Assembly (NCBI RefSeq): GCF_024529975.1
Contig: NZ_AP024898.1
Location: forward strand, 186,001 to 250,000
Reading direction: 5' to 3'
Length of the DNA: 64,000 bases
DNA from: Vibrio quintilis
Lineage (GTDB): Bacteria > Pseudomonadota > Gammaproteobacteria > Enterobacterales > Vibrionaceae
The position numbers were made by a program, and so were the translations under genes. The stretch's first letter is position 1, and the number at the start of each line of letters is the position of its first letter. The notes beneath the pieces are model-generated. The model was not told the DNA's origin. It ran no database searches and saw nothing but the letters and a program-made list of their open reading frames with translations. Below, in pieces: positions 22,001 to 29,200 of the stretch.

Positions 22001-23267
22001 CCGCGCGCTGGAAACGCATCAGGTCAATATCATGTTTATGACCACGGCATTATTTAACCAGTATGCCGACATTCTGAAACCCCGTTTACCGGCATTCCGT
22101 TATCTGCTGATCGGTGGCGAGGCGATGAATACCGCATTTGTGCGCGAGCCGCTGCAAACCTGCCCGCCGGAGAATTTCCTGAATGTTTACGGCCCGACAG
22201 AAACCACAACCTATGCCACGGCCTTCAGGATGAACGATGCTGATCCGGCCCGGCAAACCATGCCTGTCGGTGGTCCGATCGGTAATACCCGGGCATATAT
22301 TCTTGATGAACACCTGCAGCCGGTGCCGGTCGGTGTGACCGGACAGATTTATATCGGCGGGGCCGGTGTTGCCCGTGGCTACCTGAATCGTCCGGATTTA
22401 ACTGCAGAACGGTTCCTGACGGATCCGTTCTCTGGTGGCCAAAGCCCTGAGCAAAGCGGTGGCGAAAGCCAGGCCCGGATGTATGCGACCGGTGATCTCG
22501 GCTACTGGCATGCTGACGGAACGATTGAGTTCGTCGGGCGGAATGATTTTCAGGTCAAGATCCGCGGTTTCCGGATTGAACCGGGTGAAATTGAAGTGGC
22601 ACTTCAGGCATGTGAAGGCGTACAGGAAACCCTGGTTGTCGTTCATACCCAGCCTTCGGGAGAGAAACAACTGGTGGCTTATGTAACCGGTGAAGCTGCT
22701 TTACCCGGTGAAGCCTCTTTATCCGGTGAAGCCTTTTTATCCGGTGAAGCCTCTGTGCCCGGTCATACACCTGCCGGGGCGCATGAGTTATCCCGGCAAT
22801 TATCATCCCAACAACTGAAAGCGCAGCTGAGCGAACGGCTGCCCCCTTATATGGTGCCATCGGCTTACGTGATTCTTGAGCAGATGCCGCTGACCGCGAA
22901 CGGCAAGATTGACCGCCGGGCATTGCCTGAGCCGGATGAATCGGCCTTCGTCACCCGGACTTATGAAGCGCCGAAAGGAGCGATGGAAACCCGGCTGGCG
23001 GCGATTTGGGAGCAACTGCTGGGTGTGAAACAGGTCGGGCGTCAGGACGATTTCTTTGAACTGGGAGGACACTCTCTGCTGGCGGTGCAGCTTATCGCCG
23101 AAGTCCGTCATCAGCTGAATCTTGAGGTGACGATTACAGAACTCTTTGAAAACGCTTCGTTATCCGCATTCGCTGCGAAGCTGGCTTATATCAAACTCTC
23201 AGCATTTGCTTCACAAGATATTGAGAAGGTCATGCAACGTTTATCAAAAGGAAAAATCAATGACTGA
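10032..23267 (+). CDS. Non-ribosomal peptide synthetase, four modules ([C-A-T]-[E/C-A-T]-[C-A-T]-[C-A-T])
   Basis: A 4411-residue synthetase. The first ~45 residues are charged and Lys-rich (RGLKRKKK) and precede the first condensation motif, as docking segments do. Four modules follow, each with A-domain ATP motifs (YTSGSTG.PKG) and a T-domain serine (FFELGGHSLL). C domains of modules 4, 6 and 7 have HHxxxDG; module 5 has IYPLAPLQEGILFHH and HHLCNDH. The tail after the last T (AYIKLSAF...) resembles the tail of the preceding synthetase, which supports a docking role. Start: AAGG lies 5 nt before ATG 10032 (an in-frame ATG follows at 10035). The gene is 11 bp after the preceding synthetase and overlaps the next one by 8 bp, so all three are one operon. 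Confidence 0.97.
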   Translation: MMDQNKKSNAVNDLPEDEVVRLFQLAKARGLKRKKKPANRAIEAVPRSPEGEPMGLAQRRIWFLSEMEQETSEAYIINGAFRLEGQLDTAALQTTFDRLAARHESLRTYFSRHDGQPVQKILPAETGFRLTCTDTASTDLSAPYLPHFDLTTGPLACAELVRVSEQEHILRVALHHAIADGWSMSVLIGEVGLLYEALTQDKPDPLPQLPVQFADYAHWQQALPAETLDTQKAYWVGQLNDAPEYLDLITDFPRPAVQEHTGASLKFSLDPALSAALKTLSQRCDSTLFMTLFASWGALMGRLANQDDVVIGIPVAGRNRAELEGLIGMFVNTQALRVDLSANPDTTTLLSQVKATSLAAQSHQDIPFEQVVEAIAPTRDPSRSPVFQVLFALQNLPDASLTLPGLSLSPVEEPMLTAKFELSLLIDECGDQLSGYLNYATALFNEATATRYLNYWIHLLEGMVAEPETPVKALPLMDEPEYQQVIHQFNDTRYDYPSDTGVHRLFSRQAQLTPDALAVVYENGIPEGGHWNYATLEDNANRLAHQLIEAGVSRGQFVVILLPRSLQLVVAELAILKCGAAYVPMDPNAPQDRLDFVLDDCGATVIVAAGEPVAAGDAVQVINIDNILQGQAPLQGQAPVPEQTTVAPVDVPVRGHDPAYVMYTSGSTGQPKGVMIPHRGIARLVINNGYMDIDPADRVAFAVNPVFDVSTMELWGPLLNGASVVVVSQETLLNAGEFSAALIRHQVSILWLTVGLFNQYAERIGPAFSGLRYLLVGGDALDPKTIRQVLLNHPPQNLLNGYGPTEATTFALAHDIQSVGEHDASIPLGRPIGNTQIYVLNDNRQPVPCGVVGEIYIAGDGVALEYLGRPELTAASFLPDPFSNQPGARMYKSGDLGYWRQDGILEFMGRNDFQVKIRGFRIELGEIEAALRDCAGVQQALVIAPALPSGEKRLVAYVSGQDLCAESMKEKLGERLPAYMVPAAFMVLDQMPLNANGKVDRKALPAPDASAFARAEYEPPQGDTEQLLAGIWQSLLTIEQVSRHDNFFELGGHSLLAVQMIEQLRQHDMHLAIRDLFSHPTVAGLAPVLAAQATVKQTVVPPNLIPQACQAITPDMLPLVALSQAAIDTVAAKVGGGMTNIQDIYPLAPLQEGILFHHLLQQDGDPYVTRFIQAFDDESELDAFLAALQPVIQRHDILRTAVVWEGLETPVQVVWRQASVRAETLDFAHSDDVATALQQHFDPAHTRMDVQRAPMIQAYKVADRAQNRWLLCFLCHHLCNDHTTLELVVEEVMAHLAGQAEQLPQPLPFRNFVARSREVSEAAHQAYFTEQLADIDEPCAPFGLLNVQNSGDQTDNLHVDVDASLAQRLRTLARTRGMSPATLFHLAWGMVTRAATGQDDVVFGTVLFGRMDGGEGADRVMGMFLNTLPLRLSLADLTAEQALQQTREKLAGLLEHEHASLVQAQQCSGVAAGTPLFSSLINYRYQGGSQQLNAETTATSGMSVVFAEEHTNYPLNLSVNDIAGAGFSLDVMVVRQIGADRIAGMMTTALAGLADALEQQSATDVNRLNVLPEAQLQQVLHGFNQTRKSFRNNVCIHQLFERFDWEKPDATALVSDDESLTYEQLNHRANRLAHWLTEKGIQPGDRVGVAVPRSVDLIVAMLATFKAGGVYVPMDPNYPDSRLLHILTDSAPKVLISTEEVTPRFAQTKGEWVKIDIQRHQSRWAKQPDHNPQVPGLTPQHLAYIIYTSGSTGLPKGVMVPHHGLCNVASAQRRLFSVGAGSRVLQFSSISFDASIFEIVMGLCSGAELHLAGPSQLLGDALSDVLQTRQITHVTLPPAALSSLNPACTLPDLKVLITAGEALTRAVIEPWLAGRKVYNAYGPTETTIWATTAALHPSFTGQPSIGLPVENTRIYILDTRGVPVPVGVCGEIYIGGVGIARGYLNRDDLTQERFLNDPFSDMPDARMYRTGDLASWRPDGTIDYLGRSDQQVKIRGHRIEPGEIETALQQCDGVGSAVVVAAKDPSGYLSLNAYFTRTPETYTKTPETYARTPETTSRTPGTASHSPAADLTPAALKARLSECLPEYMVPAAYVALDVLPLTPNGKVDLKALPEPDDSARVTRQYEAPQGETETALADIWQQLLGVAQVGRDDHFFELGGHSLLAVQLVSRIRSALGCELPLSTLFSHPVLHELAHELSVNALGPAALPEMTPLAHGVRPPLSLAQQRLWFLSQMEPSATAAYTVTGAVRLSGALNIEALQQALDHIVARHAPLRTRFTAEDGVPVQIIGDVQQGFPLLRLESTQAQAAAFPPEFDLSAGPLVQGQLIRIADDEHWLRLAMHHIITDGWSMGIFTRELSALYTAFNRGEASPLAPLMIQYGDYAAWQQTHLAGERLQQQQAYWTAQLKGIPECLSLPTDRPRPAYQDYRGATTTLNLDASMTQALKTLSRTHDCTLYMTLLSGWAALMSRLSGQDDVVIGSPVAGRTRTEVEGLIGMFVNSLALRVDLADNPDTAGLLAQVKTSALQGQSHQDLPFEQVVEAVAPVRSLTHSPVFQVMFALQNMPQEALEADGLTLSSLPEEMTTAQVDLSLQVHEAGDTLVATLNYATALFDGPTAQKYLQYWHNILSAMTATPELPLSEVPLPDETEYQQLVYGFNGDQTEFPSDALIHQQFEQQVQATPDAVAVVFEDQSLSYAELNRKANQLAHWLIEQGVRPDSRVAIALPRCLELPVAILATLKAGGAYVPLDPDYPADRIAYTLSDSTPEVLITTLSVMSQPDGFTTESLNPAMTLVLLDQPQQPWNAFPADNIPPQQTGLNNRHLAYIIYTSGSTGKPKGVMIEHYNVIRLMAATQSDYQFTRQDVWTLFHSYAFDFSVWEIWGALLFGGRLVVVPQLIARSPQDFYQLLCEQGVTVLNQTPGAFRQLIHAQGDMIQGKAAAAHQLRYVIFGGEALDLAALAPWYQRPVNAGTQLVNMYGITETTVHTTYYPVTAEDAGRPGPSPIGRQLADLRLYILDRHQQPVPVGVAGELYVGGAGVARGYFNRPELTAERFPEDPFVQVTTPGARMYKSGDMGRWLADGTVEYLGRNDDQVKIRGFRIEPGEISSVLQQCTGVQDAFVVAKGEGSDKRLVAYYLPVSDTSRGVTPDELKGLLGATLPEYMIPAVYVMLAEIPLTPNGKIDYRALPEPDETALIRHEYEAPQGETEQALASIWQQLLGVEQVSRHDSFFELGGHSLMAVQLASRVRTVLGTELPLTTLFATSVLHELAHELATAPASESSATLPEIVPLADGQTPPLSLAQQRLWFLSQMDPAASAAYVVYGGLRLRGTLDVDALQRALNQIVTRHAPLRTRFADAGGVPVQIINDVQQGFPLTWLEGETVSGETVPGEKVPDEPAPFQPVFNLTTGPLVQGQLIHLSDDEHWLRLAMHHIVTDGWSMGILARELSALYAAFTQGAADPLPPLQIQYGDYAAWQQTHLQGEVLQRQQQYWKAQLAGIPDCLLLPADRPRPAYQDYSGAALPLRLDKALTASLKALAQRHGCTLYMTLLTSWALLMNRLSGEDDVVIGSPVAGRTRAELEGLIGMFVNTQALRVDLSGQPDTASLLAQVRATSLAAQANQDLPFEQVVEAVTPVRSLNHSPVFQVMFALQNMPEEQLVADGLTFSDLPAEVTTAQVDLSLMMYETEAGLEGMLNYATALFDEATVQRYSGYWQQLLEGMIAQPELPVAALPLLSDAEYQQVVHTFNATAQDYPAQTCLQTLFEQRVQSSPDAIAVVSSEQQLTYDALNRQANQLAHWLREQGVRPDSRVAMALPRGFELTGSILATIKAGGCYVPVDPHYPADRIAHILTDSAPEVLIVTQATLAILTQSAELPAGLSVVCLDGAERPWLDYPDTDIPVAESGLNPAHLAYIIYTSGSTGTPKGVMVTHGNVVKLVVNNGYADFQPTDRIASLSNPAFDAMTMELWGALANGGQLVIFDAQMVLDGQQFVRALETHQVNIMFMTTALFNQYADILKPRLPAFRYLLIGGEAMNTAFVREPLQTCPPENFLNVYGPTETTTYATAFRMNDADPARQTMPVGGPIGNTRAYILDEHLQPVPVGVTGQIYIGGAGVARGYLNRPDLTAERFLTDPFSGGQSPEQSGGESQARMYATGDLGYWHADGTIEFVGRNDFQVKIRGFRIEPGEIEVALQACEGVQETLVVVHTQPSGEKQLVAYVTGEAALPGEASLSGEAFLSGEASVPGHTPAGAHELSRQLSSQQLKAQLSERLPPYMVPSAYVILEQMPLTANGKIDRRALPEPDESAFVTRTYEAPKGAMETRLAAIWEQLLGVKQVGRQDDFFELGGHSLLAVQLIAEVRHQLNLEVTITELFENASLSAFAAKLAYIKLSAFASQDIEKVMQRLSKGKIND
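10170..13310 (+). other. NRPS module 4 (C-A-T), branched-chain (Val-like) residue
   Basis: LCL condensation domain with HHAIADG, A domain with YTSGSTGQPKG near 12018, and T serine near 13190. Pocket residues read D-V-M-W-L-G-G-T-F, which differs from valine codes mainly at positions 236 and 239. The following module opens with a dual-type domain, so this residue is probably delivered as the D form. Confidence 0.65.
11913..11947 (+). repeat. Two 18-bp in-frame repeats in A domain of module 4
   Basis: TTGCAGGGACAGGCACC starts at 11913 and again at 11931, encoding repeated LQGQAP units. It lies in the variable stretch upstream of the YTSGSTG core motif. Confidence 0.85.
13330..16640 (+). other. 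NRPS module 5 (dual E/C-A-T), aromatic-like specificity, uncertain
   Basis: Dual-type condensation domain (IYPLAPLQEGILFHH near 13462, HHLCNDH near 13858). The A domain has FDASIFEIV and YGPTETTIW; pocket residues read D-A-F-T-I-A-A-I-W. The T-I-A-A-I part resembles the GrsA phenylalanine code, but Trp at 331 and Phe at 239 are unusual. I cannot name the substrate with confidence. Confidence 0.6.
16143..16247 (+). repeat. Five 21-bp in-frame repeats near the end of the module 5 A domain
   Basis: ACACCGG or a close variant starts at 16143, 16164, 16185, 16206 and 16227, a strict 21 bp period. The first units encode a Thr-Pro-Glu-Thr-containing seven-residue unit. The array sits in the C-terminal A subdomain, upstream of the LTPNGKVDLK motif, and is absent from the sister modules. 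Confidence 0.9.
16660..19860 (+). other. NRPS module 6 (C-A-T), predicted Thr
   Basis: LCL condensation domain with HHIITDG, A domain with YTSGSTGKPKG near 18513, and T serine near 19738. Pocket residues read D-F-W-N-I-G-M-V-H, exactly the standard threonine code. A threonine side chain is the usual nucleophile for lactone closure in lipodepsipeptides, though nothing here proves that role. Confidence 0.88.
20166..20210 (+). repeat. Three 15-bp in-frame repeats in C domain of module 7
   Basis: GGAGAAACCGTA-type units start at 20166, 20181 and 20196, encoding GETVS, GETVP and GEKVP. The other C domains have a shorter loop at this place. Confidence 0.85.
22687..22776 (+). repeat. Five 18-bp in-frame repeats near the end of the module 7 A domain
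   Basis: CCGG starts at 22687, 22705, 22723, 22741 and 22759 with period 18; four of these continue as CCGGTGAAGC. The units encode repeated GEA(A/S/F) stretches. The location corresponds to that of the 21-bp array in module 5, upstream of LTANGKIDR. Confidence 0.9.
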
Positions 23268-26200
23268 TACCCGTTTTTCTCTTGATCAGTTATCACCGGA
23301 AGAACTGATGGCAGTACTTGAACAGTTAGAGCAGGACGAAGCAAAACCGATCCGGAGTGCGGCGCCGGTTCCTGAGATGATCACAGCCGATCCGGACCGG
23401 CGGGAGTTCCCGCTGTCTCTGGCCCAGAAGCGTTTGTGGGTCATGTCACAAATGGATGCGGTCACGACCAGCGCCTATGTGATTGCCGGGGGATTACGGC
23501 TGCGTGGCAGCCTCGATATGGCAGCGCTGACCCGGGCACTGGACCGGATTGTTGCCCGTCATGCTGCGTTGCGTACCCGGATTGAAATGCGTGATGGTGA
23601 GCCGGTTCAGGTGATAGCGGCGCAGGATTGCGGCTTCCCGCTGGAGGAAGTCTCTCAGCGACAGGCGGCCTCTGAAGCACAGCCGTTTGAGCCGGTGTTT
23701 GATCTGGCAACCGGCCCGCTGGTGCAGGGGCAGCTGATTCATCAGAATGAACAGGAACATATTCTCAGAATCGCCATGCACCACGTGATCGCCGATGGCT
23801 GGTCGATGGGCATTTTTACCGGTGAGCTGAGTGCGTTATACGCTGCATTTGCGCAGGGTCAGCCGGACCCGCTGCCGGCCCTGCCGGTTCAGTTTGGTGA
23901 TTATGCCTGCTGGCAGCAATCTTATCTGCAGGGCGAAGTCCTGGCAAAGCAGCAGGAATTCTGGGTCTCTCACCTTCAGGGGGCACCGGAATATCTGACG
24001 TTGCCGACCGACCGGCCGCGGCCTGAGCAGCGTGATTACATCGGCGATAATGTTGCTGTGACGCTGGATGCGGATTTAACCGCCGGGCTGAAAGCGCTGA
24101 GTCAGCGCCACGGTTGTACTTTATACATGACGTTACTGGCGGGCTGGGCGGCACTGATGAGCCGCCTGTCAGGACAGGAAGAAGTGGTGATTGGTTCACC
24201 GGTTGCCGGGCGGACCCGCAAAGAAGCCGAAGGGCTGATTGGCATGTTTGTGAACACACAGGCGCTGCGGGTGGATCTGTCTGACACGCCGGATACACAG
24301 GCACTGCTGGCGCAGGTGAAAGCGACCGCGCTGGCAGCGCAGTCGCATCAGGATATGCCGTTTGAAGATGTTGTGAAGGCGGTCGCACCGGCGCGGAGCC
24401 TGTCTTATTCGCCGGTATTTCAGGTGGTATTTGCGCTGCAAAATCTGCCGAAAGGCGATATGTCCCTGTCCGGCATTCATCTGTCTCATGTCGATGTGCC
24501 GGATAAGTCTGCCAAGGTCGATCTGGCGCTGATCATGAACGAAGGCGAAGCGCAGATCAGCGGAAATCTGAATTATGCTACGGCGCTGTTCGATAAAGAG
24601 ACGATCGAACGGTATGCCGGTTACTGGATCAGGCTGCTGGAAGGGATGGTGGCAGACAGCCATCTGACGCTTCAGTCACTCCCTGTGCTGTCTGATTCAG
24701 AACGGCTCTATCTGTTAGAAGGGCTGAATCAGACCCGGATGGATTTTCCGGAACATGCCTGTATCCATGAGTTATTCGAAAATATGGTGGCTGCTGACCC
24801 GCAGGCCGGTGCACTGGTGACGGATTGCGAGTCGCTGACTTACGATGCGTTAAACCGAAAGGCCAATCAGCTCGCGCACTGGCTGATTGAAGACGGTGTC
24901 CAGCCGGACAGCCGGGTCGCAGTCGCCATTCCCCGTAGTGCGGACCTGCTGATTGCGATGCTGGCGACGATGAAAGCCGGTGGTGCGTATGTACCGATGG
25001 ATCCGAACTACCCCGATGCCAGATTACAGCATATGCTGACTGACAGTGATCCGGAAGTGCTGATTACCTGTGCTGAAGTCCGGGCCCGTTTAGGCACAAC
25101 CGGCAATAATTGCACAGAAATTGACATCAGCCGGGACCGGCATTTATGGCACAGCTATGGGCAGACTAATCCGGATAAATTCGCTTTGCAGCTGACCTCT
25201 CAGCATCTGGCTTATATCATTTATACGTCCGGTTCAACCGGGAAGCCTAAAGGCGTGATGGTGCCGCACCAGGGCGTGTGTAATGTGTCGGTAGCGCAGC
25301 GCCGGATGTTTTCGGTTGGCCCCGGCAGCCGGGTGTTACAATATGGTTCGATCAGTTTCGATGCCAGTATGTTTGAAATTATTATGGGGATCTGTTCCGG
25401 TGCTGAATTGCATTTTGCCGGACCGGGACAGCCGCTGGGTGCGTCTTTATCTGAGGTAATGAAATCCCGCAGGATTACTCATGCACCTTTACCACCGGCC
25501 GCGATATCGAGCCTGCGGACCGATGTGGATTTACCGGATCTGACCTTCCTGCTGACTGCCGGGGAAGCGATTACCCGCAGTGTGATTGAGCCGTGGATCA
25601 GGCCGGGGCGCGATGTTTATAACGGTTACGGTCCGACGGAAACCACGATTTGGGGCACCACCTGTCCGCTGCATCAGCCCTTTACCGGGCAACCGCCGAT
25701 TGGTCTGCCGCGGCCGAACGGAAAAGTGTATATCCTTGACCCGGCGGGTGAACCGGTGCCGCTTGGGGTCACCGGTGAAATTTATCTCAGCGGGGTCGGG
25801 ATTGCCCGGGGTTATCTGAACCGGCCGGAGTTAACGCAGGAACGGTTTCTGCCGGATCCGTTTTCGAACGAAGAACCTTTCACCGATGATCCGCAGACCA
25901 ATGAACCGGGTCAGCGTATGTACCGTACCGGAGATTTGGGCTGCTGGCGGCCGGATGGTCTGATTCACTATCAGGGACGCTGTGATCATCAGGTCAAAAT
26001 CCGTGGTTACCGGATTGAGCTGGGTGAAATTGAAACCGCATTGCAGCAGTGTCCGGGCATTCTTGAAGCGGTGGTTGAAGCGCAGAAAAATGCCGCCGGA
26101 AACACCTGGCTGGTCGCTTATTATGTGTGTGAAGCCGCGGCTGATGTGGCGCTGACCGCGCTGAAATCTCAACTGAGTGAAACGCTGCCGGACTATATGG

Positions 26201-29200
26201 TCCCGGCCGCTTACGTGGTGCTGGATGAACTGCCGTTAACCGCAAACGGGAAGGTGGATCGGAAAGCCCTGCCGCAACCTGATGAATCAGCATTTTCCCG
26301 TCAGGCCTATGAAGCGCCGCAGGGTAAAACAGAGCAGTTACTGGCACAGCTATGGTGTGAACTGCTGGGCATTTCGCGGGCCGGACGTCAGGATCATTTC
26401 TTTGAACTGGGCGGTCATTCTCTGCTGGCGGTGCAGCTGATTGAAAAGCTGCGTCAGCACGGCTGGCATCTGGATGCCAAATCCCTGTTCAGTTATCCGA
26501 CGATTGCCACACTGGCCACAGCGCTGTCTGAGGGCGTTTCGGCCAGTCAGGTTGAGATTCCGGACAATCTGATTCCGGTGCACTGCATGCAAATTACACC
26601 GGACATGCTGCCACTGACCACACTGACACAGTCAGAAATTGACGCAGTTGCAGCAACGGTTCCCGGCGGTGCGGCGAATATTCAGGACATCTATCCGCTG
26701 GCGCCGTTGCAGGAAGGGATTCTGTTCCATCATTTACTACAGCCGGACAACGATCCGTATGTGACACCGGCGATTCTGAGCTTTGATAATCAGACCCGTC
26801 TGGACGATTTCCTGACCGCGATGCAGGCGGTGATTCAGCGTCATGATATTTTGCGCACTGCTGTGGTGTGGGACGGACTGAATGAAGCGCAGCAGGTGGT
26901 GTGGCGTGATGCGCCGCTCCGGGTGACGGAACTGACCGCCGATGCATTGCTGTTTGAAGATACGGAGGCGACCGGGATCGCCGACGCATTACAGCGGCGG
27001 TTTGCTCCGTCAGAAATGCGGGTTGAAATTGATCGTGCGCCGATGATTGCGGCCTGGCAGGTCGCAGAGCCGTCCTCCGCCCGCTGGTTCCTGTGCCTGA
27101 TGATGCATCACCTGAGTATGGATCACACCACGCTGGAGCTGGTGCTGGCAGAAATTCAGGCGTATCTGACCGGGCAGGAACAATCACTGCCGGTACCGGT
27201 GCCGTTCCGCAACTTTGTCGCTCAGGCATCGCAGGAAATGGACCGTGACGCTTATATCCGCTACTTCAGTGAGCAGTTAGCCGATATTGAGACCTCTTGT
27301 GCGCCGTTCAATCTGCTGGATGCCCAAAGTAATGGTCAGCAGATTGATTCACAGCGCTATCCGCTGGCGGATTCACTGGCGCAAAACCTGCGGGTACAGG
27401 CCCGTCAGCAGGGCGTCAGTGCGGCCAGTCTGTTCCATTTAGCCTGGGGCTTGGTGGTCCGGGCGGCGACCGGCCGGGATGATGTGGTGTTCGGCACCGT
27501 CTTGTTTGGCCGGATGGCGGGCGGCGACGGTGCTGACCGGGCGCTGGGGATGTTCCTGAATACGCTGCCGCTGCGTCTGTCGCTGGACGACATCACGGTC
27601 GCAGATGCCGTACAGGCCACCCATACCCGGCTGGCTGAACTGCTGAATTATGAACATGCCCCTCTGTCTCTGGTGCAGCAATGCAGTGGTGTCGCACCGC
27701 AGGCGCCGCTGTTTACCTCCTTGCTTAACTACCGCTATCAGGGCGGCCATACACCGGCGCAATCCGAACAGGTGGAAAGCGTCTGGCAGGGTGTTGAAAT
27801 GATATCCGGAGAAGAACGAACCAATTATCCGTTCGGACTGTCGGTTGATGATATTGCCGGCGCGGGATTTTGTCTTGATCTTAAAATCGATGCGCAGATT
27901 GGTTGTGAGCGGGTGGCGGCGATGGTTGGTCAGGCGCTGGAAGCCTTGGTGGCGGCGCTGGAACAACCGCAACAGGCTGTCAAAGTCAGCCAGCTGGCTA
28001 TTCTGCCGGACAGTGAACGGCATCAGGTGATTTCCGGCTTTAACCAGACCCGAACGCCGTTCCCGGACAACCAGTGTATTCATCAGCTGTTTGAACAGAC
28101 GGTGGCCGCGCAGCCACACGCGACAGCCGTGGTGAGTGAGCAGCAGTCGCTGACCTATCATCAGCTGAATCAGCAGGCCAATCAGCTGGCCCGCTGGCTG
28201 GTGAGTCAGGGTGTCTGTCCCGACAGCCGGGTTGCGGTGTCGCTGGAGCGAAGCTGTGATTTGGTGGTGGCGCTGATGGCGACACTCAAAGCCGGTGGTG
28301 CGTATGTGCCGCTCGACCCCGGTTATCCGCAGGAGCGGTTAGCCTGTATGCTGGCAGACAGCCAGCCGGTGGTGGTGCTCACCACGGCGGAGCTGCAATC
28401 GCGGCTGGGTGAGATGCCGGACAATACCACCGTGGTGGATATGACGGCTGACCGTCCGTGGGCGGCTCTGGAAACACACAACCTGAACCGGGATGATCTG
28501 AATCACCGTCATCTGGCGTATATCATTTACACCTCCGGCTCGACCGGTCACCCGAAAGGCGTAATGAACGAGCATCGCGGTGTGGTCAACCGCCTGAGCT
28601 GGATGAAAGACGACTACGGCTTCGGCCCAACGGATGTGGTATTGCAGAAAACCCCGTTCAGTTTTGATGTGTCGGTGTGGGAGTTCTTCTGTAGCTTGTG
28701 GGCCGGTGCAACGCTGGTGATGGCGAAGCCGGAAGGTCACAAAGACCCGCTGTATCTGAAAACGCTGATTGAGCAGCGTCAGGTGACGATTCTGCACTTT
28801 GTACCGCCGATGCTGCAAACCTTCCTTGAGGGGATTGAAGCGGGTGACTGCGACAGTCTGCGGCTGGTGTTCTGTAGCGGGGAAGCGCTGCCGGCAGCGG
28901 CGGTGAGAAAAACCACGCAGCGGCTGCCAAATGTGGCGCTGCATAATTTATACGGTCCGACGGAAGCGGCGGTGGATGTAACGGCCTGGGCCTGTCCGCA
29001 CAATCTTGAAGGCGACCGGATGTCAATTGGTGCGCCGGTTGCCAATACCCGGATGTATGTGCTGGATGGGCAGGGTCAGCCGGTGCCGGTGGGTGTGCCG
29101 GGTGAGCTGTACATCGGTGGTGTGCAGGTGGCCCGCGGCTATCTCAACCGCCCTGAGCTGACCGCAGAAAAATTTGTTGCGGATCCGTTTGCAAAAGAAG

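Larger units (their letters stand above)
19885..23220 (+). other. NRPS module 7 (C-A-T), predicted Ile
   Basis: LCL condensation domain with HHIVTDG, A domain with YTSGSTGTPKG near 21772, and T serine near 23073. Pocket residues read D-A-M-F-L-G-V-T-Y, intermediate between published isoleucine codes (D-A-F-F-L-G-V-T-F and D-G-F-F-L-G-V-V-Y). Confidence 0.75.

Noticed and set aside
23146..23259. Longer N-terminus for the terminal synthetase
   Set aside because: It would lie fully inside the previous gene; ATG 23260 has a good ribosome-binding sequence and the usual short overlap.
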